A stretch of DNA of 64,000 bases from Rhizophagus irregularis (lineage: Eukaryota; Glomeromycota; Glomeromycetes; Glomerales; Glomeraceae). This document shows positions 46,500 to 60,900 of this stretch, piece by piece. Location of the stretch: the NCBI RefSeq assembly GCF_026210795.1, contig NC_089430.1:5394001-5458000 (forward strand), given 5' to 3'. The position numbers were made by a program, and so were the translations under genes. How positions within the stretch are numbered: position 1 is the stretch's first letter; every line of letters begins with the position of its first letter. The notes beneath the pieces are model-generated. The model had not been told where the DNA came from. It saw only the letters and a list, made by a program, of their open reading frames with translations, and searched no databases.

Positions 46500-48520
46500 T
46501 TATCCCGTAATAATATAATTCAATTCATTTAATTTTTCTTGAGCATCTTGATCTCCTTGCTCGGCAGATTTTTTATACCAATATGTTGCTTGATTTATAT
46601 TCTTTTCAATTCCAATTCCATATTCAAACATTGAAGCAAGATAATATTGAGCTATACTATCTCCTAAATTTGCAGCCTTTTGATATAATTTAAATGCCTT
46701 TTGTTCATTAGTATTAGTTCCAATTCCATATTGATAACAATTTCCTAAACTACACATTCCACGTGGATTTCCTAAATTTGCAGCTTCTTGATATAGTTCA
46801 AATGTCTTTTTGCTCGTCAGCACTGATTCCAATTCCTTCATCATAACAAAATCCTAAACTAGTTATTCCATATACATTTCCAGAGTTTGCCGCATTTTGA
46901 TATAATTCAAATGCTTTTTGTTTGTCAACCTTGACTTCAATTCCAAAATGATTAAATACTCCAAGTAAAAACATAGAATCTGAAGCATTTTGATTATTTA
47001 ATAACCAAGCATAAATTTCTTGTGAAGTTATATTATGATTATTAAGATAATTAATGACTTTATGTTTTTTATATACAATTTCTATATTATCTATATTATC
47101 AAGAAGGAGTATTATTTCATTAACATTAACCATTATGTCAAAGTTATTATTCAATGACATTGAAGGTTCTATTTCTTTTATACTCATTTTATTAAAATTT
47201 TCAATGATTTGAGACATTTCTCCGTATAATGAACTATCAATAATATTTTTGGGAACTTCATCATTACTCTTCTGTTCACTTGATAATTGAACATTTAATT
47301 TTGCAATAACCTGGTTGACAGTTGGACGATTATCTGGTTCATTATTCCAGCAATCTGATATAAATAAGCTTATAATTAATCAAATATTGTCATTATTAAT
47401 ATAATAAATTTAATTGTGCTTACCAGTGTATATTTTTATGTAATCTACAGGTGTATTAGAAATAGGTTTTTCTCTAAGACCTTGTAAAATTTTCATAGCT
47501 AAACCAACATCATGTGATTCATTATGAAAAGGTGGCCGTCCACTAGAAATTTCCCACAAGAGTATGCCGATACTGTAGATGTCACTCTTTTTATTATATA
47601 CTTGTATTTGATTGTTATTATCCCTTTTTGTATTAAATACTTGTGGATCAACATAAGCAACCATTCCAAATAATTTTGATTGAACGTTGGATGATTCTTC
47701 AATCCTTTTTGACAATCCAAAATCTGCTAATTTAATGGTATTCTTATGGACTAATATATTATTTGAATGCTATTATTAAACGCAATAACTAAATTAGCAT
47801 AATTATACAATATAATTTGTTAAAGTGTAAATAACTGAAGTAAATAACTCACCAAATCACAATGAACGATATCTTTATCATGTAAGCATGATATAGCATT
47901 AGCTAATTGAAATGCTAGTTCCAATTTATTGTTCCAAGTGAGATTATCAAAACGTTCACTTAAATAATTTCGGAGAGTACCACTATCAGCATATTCCATA
48001 ACCATTAAATATTTTTTTGAATTATTGTCTTGATTTGCTTTTGAGAAAAAACAAAAGAAAAATTATTTAGATTTTTTTTTCTGCAAAAAAAAAGATAACA
48101 ATAATTCAAATTATATATCATACCTGTTGTAATGCCACAAAAACGAATAATGTTTTCATGAAAATCTACTTTGCGTTGAAGATTAATCTAATATTGAAAT
48201 AAAAGTTCAAGTTAGGAACGTAATATATAATTAAAGATAGAAGAACAAAAAAAAATGATAAAATGTTAATATGTAATTATAATTACTTCATTAACAATTT
48301 CTTTAACTGTGGCATTATTGATATTAAAGAAAGATTTTAATGCTAAATGATTGTGAAAACTTTTCCAGTTAGCACGATATACTTTTCCAAAACCTCCAGA
48401 ACCAATTTCTTGAATATTATTAAAATGTTTGTAATCGTAATATTTAATGTGTTTCTTTGCAATAGCTTCTTCAATCCAATCAATCCACTCATTTGAATTA
48501 AATTCAGTATTATTAGACAT
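46500..48520 (-). pseudogene. Kinase-Sel1 fusion, HCD loop, frameshifted
   Basis: Exons in transcription order: 48,520-48,287, 48,187-48,124, 48,037-47,853, 47,769-47,424, and 47,354 onward. All are GT-AG, with introns at the same places as in the 18.4-kb paralogue. The kinase domain has IGSGGFGKVY, LALKSFF and LADFGLS intact, but the catalytic HRD reads HCD (IVHCDL). This removes the arginine that normally couples to the activation loop, though Asp is kept. The open frame ends at 46,798 after DEQKDI; one A too many in an AAAAA run breaks it. The other frame continues Sel1 repeats (TFELYQEAANLGNPRG, AFKLYQKAANLGDS, ATYWYKKSAEQGD) to 46,500. As read, the product is about 461 aa with a shortened Sel1 domain. 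It may be a pseudogene, a truncated kinase or an assembly error in a homopolymer. Confidence 0.7.
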
Positions 48521-50429
48521 CGATACAGAACTTTGATTCAGTTTGTGCTTAAAGTTTAATAATAAAAGGAAAATTATAAAAAAATGAATTTTAAGGTAAA
48601 AATGTTAAAGTTATGAACTTCTTAATTTGAATGAGCCTATGATTTTTAAATTCATCGTAATGACGTAACGACGTAACGTAGTGCAAGAATGTTATGTCTC
48701 TGTGCTCCCCACTAAGGTTACAAATTATACCAATCAAGAATTGATGCACACCATACATAAATCACGTGATATTAAATATTCAATCTTGCAAAACTTTATG
48801 CGAAATGACTAAAATTTTCTTTGATATAAATATTTTTTCAAGTAAAAGGAAAAATAAAATATTTAGAGGAACGAATGCACAAACAAGCGTAACGTAAGTA
48901 TTATGTACACGTCTAAATGAAAATCTATTACATCATTAAAATATTTCTTAAATAAATTAGTCATATAATTATGTTTGAATTATATTGTACGAGAGTTAAA
49001 ATAAGAGAATTTTTCATAAAAACTTATTATAATTAAAAGATGTATTCCTTATAAAAGAAAATTTCAGGAAAAAAAATCCAATAAATGTAACAAACGATAT
49101 GAGAAACTTGCATATACAATTTTACACTATTCTTACATAAACTAAATTTATTTATTTATTTTTTTTTTGTCATTTAAAGGAAGTAATTGGTTCAAAAAAA
49201 AAATGAAATTTTTTCATAATTTACAACTTTTTAATCAAAAGTCATTTAATAAAATTTTTATTATTTATCAAGAAATTTTTTCATTTAATATAGAAGAATC
49301 TTATCGAAGTCAAGCTTTTTTTTACACGAATAATGCCAAATATCTTTATAATAAATTTTATTTTATTCTACATGTAATAAAATTAATAGCAAATTATCTG
49401 TAACCTATTGCATTAATTAGGAAAATATATTAAATAAAATAAATTATAATAACTAATAATAAAAAAGAACAATATAATTTAAATTTTAAATTATGTCAAC
49501 TTAATATCAAATACATAAATAGGGTAAACCTTTATAAATAATAAATCTATTTTTTTTATTCTTTATATCGTCAATACTTTCTAAACTTAAAAGGCGAAAG
49601 AATGAAAAAAAAGCAAATAGGAAAAAAGTATTACTATATATATTATATTATAGAGGGGGGAAAATTAAACTCTACCCTGAAAAAAAAGTAAATTTCAAAA
49701 AAAGACTTTCAATATCCAAATTATTTGAAATCCGTGATTCTAATGCAATGGTAAGACTTAAATGTTGTTAGCAAATCCAACAATACTTCATAATAATTGG
49801 CAAATGTATATTTATAAAGCGGTTTATATTTTTACTACAAATTTTATGTTTATTGGCCGTGAGTAATTGGCGATTTATTATTTACCTTTTTTACAATTGT
49901 TTTTTTTTATCCTCTTTTACTAAATCTGATTATTTGATTCAATTTATCAACAATCAGATTATCGACAAATATATGTTAGTATATATTAACTTTTTAACAA
50001 TCTGGTAGATAATCGTCTACACGCAGTTTACTGCGATCACAGATCAATTTTTCAATCAATCCAATAAAATCGTCACAAATTTATAAAAAATTGTTAAACT
50101 TCTTAACCATATCAATAAAATTTAGTAAAATGTATTGTATAAAAATAATTATAAAATTTAATAAATACTATATATTGTAAATATCTCGTAAAACTACATT
50201 GTTAAATTTTAGTAAATATGTAATTAATATTTGTATCGAGGCAATATCATATATTATATGGGAACTCTTCCTTCCGATTATTCAGACCAAAAATTTTAGG
50301 ACGAAAGAAAAAGGCGGAAGAGTTCAAAAGTGCTTTAATAGGGAAATTTATTATTATACACATTTCTGTTTATTCAGTCTTTTCTGAACATTTTGTTATG
50401 AGGTTTAGAATGAGTTTGTTAGAAAGTTT
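48521..50429. other. Intergenic, no gene recognised
   Basis: The proximal 400 bp are the probable promoter of the kinase-Sel1 gene. Frames in 49,167-49,403 and 50,199-50,387 lack convincing composition, and the first starts at TTG. No transposon ends were recognised. Confidence 0.4.
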
Positions 50430-51640
50430 TAAAAGTTTTTGACCAAAAATTTATTTCTCACTGTCAAATCAATGGTAGTGACCCAAAAAAAGCCAGGGAG
50501 AGCTAGGTGTTGCTCCAAATAAAGTTTTGTCAGTATGCGATAATAGAAGCTTGAAAAATTAAAATAAAACTGACCTTTGGATAGTGAAGAAGTTTTTTGC
50601 ATAGCTTGGAAATTTTGGTTTCTTGAATTTTTCATCACAAAATTTTTTCGTTGGTGCAGCAGAAATTTTAGCATGCAGATGGAAACTAATTAAGCCCCGT
50701 TCAATTGAAATTTTCTTAATAGCATCTGCTAGGCGAACCAAGGCAATAAAACAATCGGCATAATTGGTATTAGAAGCTTTAACAGATAAAATTGCCTTCT
50801 TAGCACCTTTAATACCAAGTTAGTATCATGGAAAAATCCTCAAGCTGTAATGATTTTTATTACAGTTTTATTATTAACAATGCTGCCATGTTCATTTACA
50901 ACCTATTAAATCATTATTTATGAAATTATTAGGAATTCTTTTTTAATTTTCTTATAAATCAATAGAGTCTATAAGAACCTTTTCTAATGCTGATCTTAAA
51001 TGCCAAATAGAATTAATAGAGTCAAACATTGTTATCCAGCATGTTTCAATCCAGGTTTTGAGTCCTCCGCCTTCGATGTTGAATTCTTCGATATATTTTT
51101 CTAAAAGTGCTTTCCCTTGATGTGATTTTTTAAAAAACTTCACTACTTCATTACATGTTTATAGAATTCGTTTTGGAAAATCATGCTCTGTTTTAAATAA
51201 TATGTGAGTATTTTAAAATAAAAATTTAACAACAATGAACATACCAAGCACATCTTTAGTGATTAGATTAACGCAATGTACAATACAACGAATATTGAAA
51301 ATAAAAGTATATTTTTCACTAATAATGTTCCTGGCAGCAGAACAATTGGCAGCATTATCAGTGACAACAGCAGCAAACTTGTCAGGTCCGATTTTTTTAA
51401 GCACAGTTTCAATTTCCTCTGCTAAATTTTCAGCCATATGTCTTACAATTGAAAGATCCTGAAGTTTATACTAAAATTCTTGATGATCGTAAGTCATTAC
51501 TATAAAATTATAAATAGAATGGCCTGCGGGATTTGTCCAGCCATTTAAACCTAAAGTTATAAAGTTTATTATTTTATTTTATATCAGAAATTCAGAATAA
51601 AGAAAATTGAAAATCAATTACCTAGCACTAAATTTGTTGC
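50430..51640 (-). pseudogene. DUF659/hAT-type transposase relic
   Basis: Broken pieces occur in transposase order along the minus strand. Near 51,500-51,560 is LNGWTNPAGHSIYNF. At 51,437-51,213 is LAEEIETVLKKIGPDKFAAV, with VTDNAANCSAARN and IVHCVNLI. At 51,143-50,952 is FFKKSHQGKALLEKYIEEFN, then GGGLKTWIETCWITMFDS. At about 50,740 is RLADAIKKISIERGL. This is the DUF659 RNase H-like core of hAT-type elements. Stops and frameshifts separate the pieces, and no intact N-terminal zinc finger or C-terminal dimerisation domain is seen. No matching termini were found. Confidence 0.8.
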
Positions 51641-52260
51641 ATTTTCAAGAATAGAATCTATTTTATTACTTAATATTAAAATAATACCTTAAAGAGAAGT
51701 GCCACTTTACTTTAATGGATTGTATCTGAAATTTTAAATTTAAAATCTCTAATTCTGGTTAACAATTAGAACGATTGTAATATGAATATTTAGGAAAAAT
51801 CATTAGTTTAGAATTTAAATGATAATAAACTCTTTATCAAAGTTTAGATATATGAAAAAAATGGACGTATTGAGCAATATTAGACAGAAGTATACTTATT
51901 TATTGTTTTATTATAAATATATATTCATTACATGTAAGCTTCATTTAGATTGCATTTTATGCTATTTTTAATACACTTTACAAGCTTTACTTACTTAAGC
52001 TTTTTCCATAAAACATTCACTTACACCACTTTATTATATCAATCATATATTATTACTATGCCTAAAAATATCAGTCTATGAAAATCTGCATGATCTTATT
52101 GGGCTAAACGATAAAAAGAAAATATAGTCAATTATTTTTTATATTTTTTATTTGGAATTAAGTTCAAAAATTACTATATAATTTTATGGAATTTATAAAA
52201 CTGATCTATCCTACTTCAAATAATAGACCATTTAAATTTTATTTAGTCTTATTGAATTTG
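51641..52260. repeat. 3' flank shared by Hsp70-like paralogues
   Basis: About 51,715-51,850 matches 57,270-57,460 (AATTTAAAATCTCTA, ATATGAATATT, AAAATCATTA, TTTAGAATTT, AAACTCTTT), and 52,200-52,260 matches 57,850-57,910. This shows that the tandem duplication includes 3' flanking DNA. Confidence 0.65.
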
Positions 52261-55200
52261 TTATTGATTTTTTCGTACAAATACTTTTGCAGGAACATAA
52301 ACTTCATGATTATTTGATGTTAAATCTTTTCCAATTAATGGAAAATAACATAAATCTACATACAAATTTTCATTGTCACTATCATCAAAATTTTCTCCTT
52401 CCATAAATATTTCATCTACTTTGGCATTAAATGGGATCCAAACATATTGTGCAACAGATTCATGAATTTTTAGTCTAAACCAAAATATCTTTATAACCTC
52501 ACGAATTATAGTTGCTGCCAAGTGATCAACTGTAATTTTCTCTTGATCTTTGATAGTACGTAATTCATTTATAGTTTTGTTTAATTTTTCTTTATAAAAA
52601 GTAATGAAAGGATGCTCATATTTAGCATTATTTTTTCCATACATATCAGAAAATCCACAATTATTAAGAATCAAATAGATTTGTTTACGCAATTTTGTTG
52701 ATGCTATACGCATTATTTCATTATTGCCAGTACGATATTTAGAGGCATCAGTTAATAATGTGGATAATGAAGATGCTTGATTAATAATGTTTGATTCAAG
52801 ATGATAATGTTGTCCTGTACTTTGAAAATACTTTGTTGCATAAGAGAATATTGTTTCTATAATGTGACGTTGCAAAACTGCTTGAATAAGTAACAAATTA
52901 TCCTTTTGATTTGTAATTTTAACTGGACATTTGTAAAGCAATAAAAGTTTTTTGATCTCTTCTATATTAACAATAACATCTTGATCTAAATCTGTTATAT
53001 ATTTCTTTAAATTATTATTTAATTTTGAAATATCATTATTAAGATTTATAATATAATTTTGACCAACATCATCTAATTGATAGTTTAATAATTCATCTTT
53101 AAATATATTTTTTTGATATAAACTATTATTAATGGCACCTAAGTCTTTTTCTAGACTTTGTAATTGAATTTCTTTCAATTCCAAAGATTGCTGTAATTGA
53201 TCAATTTGTTGTTCTTGCAACTTTATTTTGCTTTGTTGTTGCTGATCAATATCGCTCATTTTATTTTCTAATTGTTTAATATTTACTAAATATTTATCCT
53301 CAATATTTTTGATATCACTTTTTAAATTTTCAACAATCATTTGATGCTGGATTGTCTCTTCATTGCATTTGTTTGTTAATTCATCATATTTTTCTTGTAA
53401 GTTATCATGCAATAATTTGTATTTATTAAAATTATTATTTAATGTTTGAATTTCTTCTTGAAGTTTATTTTGCATTTGGCTTTCTCTTTGTTCTTGCAAC
53501 TTAATTTTGTTTTGATATTGTTGATTAATATCTTCAATCTGGTTTTCCAATTTCTTGATATCATTATTTAAATTTTCAACAATTATCTGATGTTGATTTG
53601 CCTCTTTACTGTATTTGTTTGTTAAATCATTATAATTTTCTTGCAAATCATTATATAATAGTTTATGGTCATTAAAATTATTATTTAATGTTTGAATTTC
53701 TTCTTGAAGTTTATTTTGCATTTGACTTTCTCTTTGTTCTTGCAACTTGATTTTGTTTTGATATTGTTGATTAATATCATTAATCTGATTTTCTAATTCT
53801 TGAATATTCTTTAAATATTTTTCTTCAGTATCTTTGATATCACTTTTAAGTTTTTCAACAATTATTTGATGTTGATTTGCATCCTCATTGTATTTGTTTG
53901 TTAAATCACCATGTTTTTCTTGCAAGTTTCCATATAACAATTTGTATTCATTCAGATTATTATTTAATGTTTGAATTTCATCTTGAAGTTTATTTTGCAT
54001 TTGACTTTCTCTTTGTTCTTGAAATTTAATTTTGGTTTGATATTGTTGATTAATATCATCAATCTGATTTTCTAATCCTTTGATGTTACTTTCTAGATTT
54101 TTAACAATTATTTGATGATGATTTGCCTCCTCATTATATTTGTTTGTTAAATCATCATATTTTTCTTGCAAGTTTTCATATAACGATTTGTATTTATTAA
54201 GATTATTATTTAATGTTTGAATTTCATCTTGAAGTTTATTTTGCATTTGACTTTCTCTTTGTTCTTGTAACTTAATTCTGGTTTGATGTAGTTGATTAAT
54301 ATCTTCAATATGGGTTTCCAATCCTTCAATATCATTTTTTAAATTTTCAACAGTTATTTGATGTTGATTCGCCTCTTCATTGTATTTGTTTGTTAAATCA
54401 TTATAATCTTCTTGAAGTTTTTTCTTTTCTTCATCAAGTCTTTTAATAGTTTGTGATAAATGAAACTGTATATTCTCAATAATATTATCATTGTCACTCA
54501 TATTAACTGAATTAACGTTATTTAGAAGGATTTTAAAAAAAAATACTCTTAGAATTTCTTTTTTAAAAAATAAAATTATTAAAATAAATAAAATTCTTAC
54601 CATAATTCTGACCATATAGAACAGCTAATAAAAAAGTAAAATTTTAACGTCATATATAATTTATGATAAAAAAAAAAGAAAAAGTTTTTTATGTTTCTTA
54701 CCTCCTCTCATTATAGCACTTTCGGGATGAAGTGGTACAGAAATAAATTGAACTCTTTTATTAAATGTTTCTCCAATTCTTAATTGAAAATAAATTGATT
54801 TTGCAAATTTACCAACCAATGATAAAGCAAAACAATCATTATTACGTAAGTGTAATTGAGAATCAATTAGTTGTATAGTCCTTTCTATAACAGGATCAAC
54901 CATTGCTTTAACATCTTCAAATTCTAATTTGATACGCCAATCATCTCTAACCATATTATCATGATATTCTCCTTCACAATATTCTGTTATAGAAGGACAA
55001 TGTTCTATAAAAAAAATTATACATATCATAAATTTATTATTTTTCTTTTTAAGAAAATAACTCGTCAATATATTACCTTTCAAATCAAATTCAATAAGAC
55101 TAGATTCTGATTGAGTTCCGGTAAATTCCGTCAAGAAAGATTTAATAGCACTTTGTAAATATTGGAGTTGTTGTGGCTGATGCTTTCTAAGAAGACTAAC

Positions 55201-56295
55201 CGCAGATGATCCAATTTTTTGTTCTAAAAATTTAAGTAATTCTTGTTCTACGGCACAATTATCTTCAATTTGTTCCAATACTACACTTAATTTTTCATCT
55301 ATTAATAGCATCCTTGTTGTTAAATTTATTGTACTATCACCACATTCTACTACCATAAATTTTTCTAACAAAATAAAATATTATTAGAATAAATTCTAAA
55401 TTATTTAAAAATTATTTGTACTCCATCTTTACTTACCTCCAGCTGATAAATTACACTTCCTCAAATATTTAATACAAAAAAGGGCAGTAGCTTCAGCTTT
55501 TAAAAAATGAAATATTTCATAAATATCAAACACGTAATTATAAAATAATAAATACACTTTATAATACATACATTCTGTTATAAGTTTAAAGTTCTGACTA
55601 TAACAATCATTCAATAATCCTGCTTTAAAAGCATATTCTCTCATATCCCAAGTTGAGATTTTATAATTATCCGGAATCTGTTTTTTTTTAAAAAAAAAAA
55701 TTGTTTTATAATCAAATTTTAAAGCAAAATTCACAAAATATTGAAAATTATTTACCGTTAAGATAATAAGAACTTGATTATAAAAATCTATTGATTCCCA
55801 ACGCCTACATATCTTTTCTTTCACGATTTTGCTCAATTCATGGAGATAATCAGAAATAGCCTTTTCACGGGGTAAAGGAGGTTTATTTTCCATTTCTCCT
55901 AAAAGAAATTTAAATAATTCAACATGACTACTTTCTAACGCTGGATATCCCCATGATTGCACATTTTCATATTCATCATCGTATGATAATACTGTTGGGA
56001 CTCTAATGGTTCTCAGACGTTCGCTCCACTGATTATAAAAAGAAATGTCTTCCGTTGAAGATATATTTGCATATCCAAACCCCTTAAAATAAGAAAAAAA
56101 AATTTAAGAATTTGAGAGAGAGTAAATTTGAAAGAGTAAAATTATGACAAATAAAATAAATTATACAGAATGTGTGGCTCCGAATTCTAAAGTTCATTAT
56201 GAAAAATTTTATGTCAAATAATACCATAATAAATAAATAGACACAAATAAATGTATTAACTTACCGATACCAACTATAACACGACAATCATACAT
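52261..56295 (-). CDS. Hsp70-like domain fused to coiled coil, copy A, 1134 aa
   Basis: Nine exons in transcription order: 56,295-56,265, 56,186-56,167 (20 nt), 56,082-55,756, 55,677-55,572, 55,496-55,437, 55,364-55,077, 55,004-54,702, 54,624-54,601 and 54,506-52,261. All are GT-AG and phases agree. Residues 1-386 resemble an HSPA12-like Hsp70 ATPase domain (VGIEFGATHSGFGYA, SYDDEYENVQSWGYPAL, TESEATALFCIKYL, VVECGDSTINLTT, VIERTIQLIDSQL, LVGKFAKSIYFQLR). Phosphate-2 and adenosine motifs are degenerate (usual DxGGGTxD and VGGFxxS), suggesting weak or no ATPase activity. Residues ~390-800 are a coiled coil with 82-93-residue repeats beginning LTNK. A globular C-terminal domain (~880-1134) is strongly conserved with copy B. 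An alternative is two adjacent genes, the second starting at the ATG of MSDNDN; the in-phase acceptor TAATTCAG conserved in both copies favours fusion. Confidence 0.75.
53380..54396 (-). repeat. Coiled-coil coding repeat, units of 246 or 279 nt
   Basis: Four full units start with LTNK codons at 54,396, 54,150, 53,904 and 53,625; a fifth, partial unit starts at 53,379. Unit lengths are 82, 82, 93 and 82 residues. The long unit has an extra 11 residues, a hendecad, which keeps coiled-coil phase. Invariant cores are QHQIIVENL, INQQYQ and LQEQRESQMQNKLQ. Confidence 0.85.
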
Positions 56296-57910
56296 ATTTT
56301 GGCAGAAAAGTAGTATAATAATAAGAATTATAAATTATTTATTCGTTTTTTTTTAAAAAAAAAAAATTTTTCTAGAAAACCTTAAAATGATGATCTTTCT
56401 TTTTTTGATTTATTTATGGATGGTGTGAAAAAAAAATCACTGCATTAATTATCACATACCGTATTGTACGATAGTTTATTTAAATTATACATATATGTGA
56501 TAAATAATACGGTGATTAAAAAAAATTTGGTGAAATTTAGATAAATTGATTTGAATTGTTCAAAATATAACACGTCTTCGTCAAATTATTACGGAAGAAT
56601 TATGTCATGTTAATCATGTTATGGTTGATCGGTAGATTGATGCAATGAACGTCGATCAATTTCGTTGGCTATGTTACGATTTTTTCGCTGAATGATTTGA
56701 TCACGTTATTCTATCATGAATGTTGATCATTTTTACTGACGATATCATGATATCATACTGAATTATAATAAATTTAAATAATTTTATTCATGATCCAGAA
56801 TTTGTACACAATTTACTATATGGTTAAGTTCATTGATCCTGGTGTGAGTCGCTAGTATTCTGATAAAGAAAAAAATATGTGTTATTTAATGTTATAAATG
56901 TCGTACGGTAAAATGTCGCATTAATATCGTTTTTTAAAAATACCAAAATTTTTTATTATGTAATTTAGGTGTGGTTAAAATAGCAGACGCACTCTGAAGA
57001 AAACTACATTCATTATTTGGGTAAATTATCGGTGTTTTTATTGGATCTTACTAATTAATTCAATGTTTGGTCAATAGAAATTTTTTATAATTCTTATAAT
57101 TTCTAATAATTGATGTTGTTTAGCTTGGAGTTAAAATAAAGAGTATTGCCATAATATTAATACCTTTTTATTATTTTAAAATATTAATATTTATCTGTTC
57201 CAGTAAATATATTAATGACTTTAGCACTTAACATTAAAATACTATTTTTAAAGAAGCACAATATTTTAACGGAATGTTTCTGTTAACTTTAAATTTAAAA
57301 TCTCTAGGACTGGTCCGTCTATGACTCTATGAACTTTAAAACATGGAAGATTACCAGATTCATTATTTAACACTAGAACGTTTGTTATATGAATATTAAA
57401 AAAAATCATTAATTTAGAATTTTAACGATGGCAAACTCTTTTTCTCAATTAAGACGCATTGTGTAAAGCGTTTGAGAATCTTTGGACGGAAGTATATTTA
57501 CAGCATGGTTTTAAAAAAAATTGTAGTTGACAATTTCTTAAATTTCAAGCCAATTAATGATTCATAGTGTATAGAGAATCTAAATTTATAACACCATATA
57601 AAAATTTGGCTGGAATCATGAAAATTCTATAACTATTGATGATCGACATCATGATTTTTGAAATTAACCGTCTTGAGTCTTGACAATCAGTAAGCCAACC
57701 AAATTTTAGCATTTTATATCAAAATACCTGTTCTTTAATATATCAATATTTTACTTAATTTTACAATTATTAGACTTTACATAATGACTGAAATATTCAA
57801 TTTTTTCTAAACACCATTTTATTATAAATGTAAAATATTGACTATATTTAACTATCTATGAATTTATAAAATTGATTTATCCTATTTAAACTAAATAGAC
57901 TCATCTAAAT
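56296..57910. other. Spacer between tandem Hsp70-like genes
   Basis: 56,400-56,470 matches 61,355-61,410 (CACTGCATTAATT, TCACATACC), the shared 5' flank. 57,270-57,910 is the 3' flank of copy B shared with 51,715-52,260. The middle, 56,500-57,250, has several GTTGATCAT-like motifs but no gene. Confidence 0.5.
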
Positions 57911-60900
57911 TTATTTAATATTATTGAATTTGTCGTTGGTTTTTCGTACGAAGACTTTTGCAGGAACATAAACTTCATGATTATCTGATGTTAAATCTCT
58001 TCCAATTAAGGGAAAATAACATAAATCAACATACAAATTTTCGTTGTCATTATCATCAATATTTTCTCCTTTCATAAATGTTTCATTTACTTTGGCATTA
58101 TATGGAATCCAAACATATTGTACAACAGATTCGTGAATTTTTAGTCTAAACCAAAATATCTTTATAACCTCACGAATTATAGTTGCTGCTAAGTTTTCAA
58201 CTGTAATTTTCTCTTGATCTTTGATAGTACGTAATTCATTCATAGTTTTACTTAATTTTTCTTTATAAAAAGTAATGAAAGGATGCTCATATGTAGTTTT
58301 ACTTTTTCCATGTATATCAGAAAATCCACAATTATTAAGAATCGAATAGATTTGTTTACGCAATTTTGTTGATGCGATATGCATTATTCCATCATTTCCA
58401 GTACGATATTTAGAAGCATCAGTTAATAATGTGGATAACAAAGATGCTTGATTAATAATATCTGATTCAAGATGATAATGTTGTCCTGTACTTTGAAAAT
58501 ACTTTGTCGCATAAGAGAATATTGTTTCTATAATGTGACGTTGCAAAACTGCTTGAATAAGTAACAAATCATCCTTTTGATTTGTAATTTTAACTGGGCA
58601 TTTATAAAGCAATAAAAGTTTTCTGATTTCTTCTACATTAACAATAACATCTTGTTTTAAATTTGTGATATATTTCTTTAAATTGTCGTTTAATTTCGAG
58701 ATATCATTATTTAACTCCATACCATAATTCTGAGCAACATCTTCTAATCTATAATTTGATAATTCATCTTCGAATGAAGTACTTTCTAACTGGTTTATCA
58801 AATTGGTATTCCTTTGATATAAGTAATCATTTTCAGCATCTAATTCTTTCTTTTCCTTTTCTAAACTTTGTAATTGAATTTCTTTCAATTTTAAAGATTG
58901 TTGTAATTGATCAATTTCTTGTTCTTGCAACTTGTTCTTATTTTGATGTTGAATTATATCCTTATTCTCATTTTCTAATTTCTGAATATACTTTAAATAT
59001 TTATCTTCAATTCCTTTAATTTCAATTTTAAAATTTTCAGTAATTATTTGATGCTGGTTTGTCTCTTCATTGTATTTGTTCGTTAAATCATCATATTTTT
59101 TTTGTAAGTTATCATACAATGATTTGTATTTATTAAAATCATTATTTGATGCTTGAATTTCTTCTGGAAGTTTATTTTGCATTTGACTTTCTCTTTGTTC
59201 TTGCAACTTGATTTTGTTTTGATATTGTTGATTAATATCATTAATCTGATTTTCTAAGTGTTGAATATTCTCCGAATGTTTTTCTTCGATTTCTTTAATT
59301 TCAGTTTTTAAATTTTCAACAATTATTTGATGTTGGTTTGCTTTTTCATTGTACTTGTTTGTTAAATCATTGTTTTCTTCTTCCAATTTTTTAATAGTTG
59401 TTGATAATATTTGAAACTGTTTATAACTAATATTCGTATTATCTGAATTAATCATTATTATTTAAAAGGATTTTTATTAAAGAAAAGTGTTCCCAAAATT
59501 TCTTTTTTAAAGTGAACGAATAAATAAATAAATCTCACCATAGGTTAAATCTAAACCATATTGAACAGCTAACAAAAGAGTAAAATTTTAGCATTATGAG
59601 TTTTGATTAAAAAAAAAGGTTTTTATGTACTTACCCCCTTTTATTATAGGTACTTCATTTTGTGGTATATGAAAAATATGTTGCACTCTTCTACAAAATG
59701 TTTCTTTAATCCTTAACTGTAAATATCCTGAGTTTGCAAATTTGCCAACAAATATTAAAGCAAAACAATCATTATTACATAAATTTAATTGGGAATAAAT
59801 TAGTTGTATAATCTTTTCTATAATGGGATCTAACATTGCTTTAACATCATCTAACTTTAATTCGATAACCCATTCATTTTTAATCATATTATCGCGATAT
59901 TTTCCTTTACAATATTGCATTAAATCTGAACAATATTCTAAAAAATATATTATAAAATATATAATGCACAGTAAGTAGCTAGTCCAAATAATTTGGATTG
60001 AACAAATTATTTTTTTTTTTTAAGGAAATACTCTACCTTCCAAATCAAGTGAAGAAATAGTAAATTTGGATTGATCTCCAGTAAATGGAATTAAAAATTC
60101 ACGTTCAAAAACACTTTGCAAATATTGTAGTTGTGGTTTATGTCTTTTAGAAAAAAGATTAATTGCAGATGAACCAATTTTATGTTCTATAAATTTTAGA
60201 AATTCTTGATATACAAAACTGCCACCACAATTATCTTCAGCTTTTTCTAATATTACACTCAGTATTTCATCTATCAAAAGCATCCTTGTTGTTAAATTTA
60301 CTTTATCATCACCACATTCAACTACAATAAATTTTTCTAATAAAATAAAATGTGATTAGAATAATTTTTGCATTATTTAAAAGTTATGTGGACTTTTAAT
60401 TTACCTCCAACTGATATATTATGTGTCTTCAAATTTTCCATACAAAAAAGAGCAGTAGCTTCGGCTTTTAAAAAATGAAATCTGTTATGAGAAATATGTA
60501 ATTATCACATAATAATATCATTACATAATACATACATTCTGTTATAACTTTCAAGTTCTGACTATATCGATCATTCAATAATCCTGCTTTAAAAGCACAT
60601 TCTCTCATAGTCCAAATCGAAATTTTATAATTATCAGGAACCTTTATTTATTTATTTATTTATTTTTAAAAAAACTACTTTATAATCAAATTTCACAGTA
60701 AATTCATAAAATATTAAAATTATTTACCGTTAAGATAATAAGAACATCTTCATGTAAATCTACATATATTTCTTTTTTTACAACGCTGCCTAATCCATGG
60801 AGATAATCAGAAATAGCCTTTTCATGGGTTAAAGGAGGTTCATTTTTCATTTTTCCTAAAAGTAACTTAAATAATTCAACAGGCTTTCTTATGGGACTTT

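Noticed and set aside
49167-49403. 78-codon plus-strand frame
   Set aside because: Starts at TTG and is dominated by F, K, N and I from AT-rich DNA.
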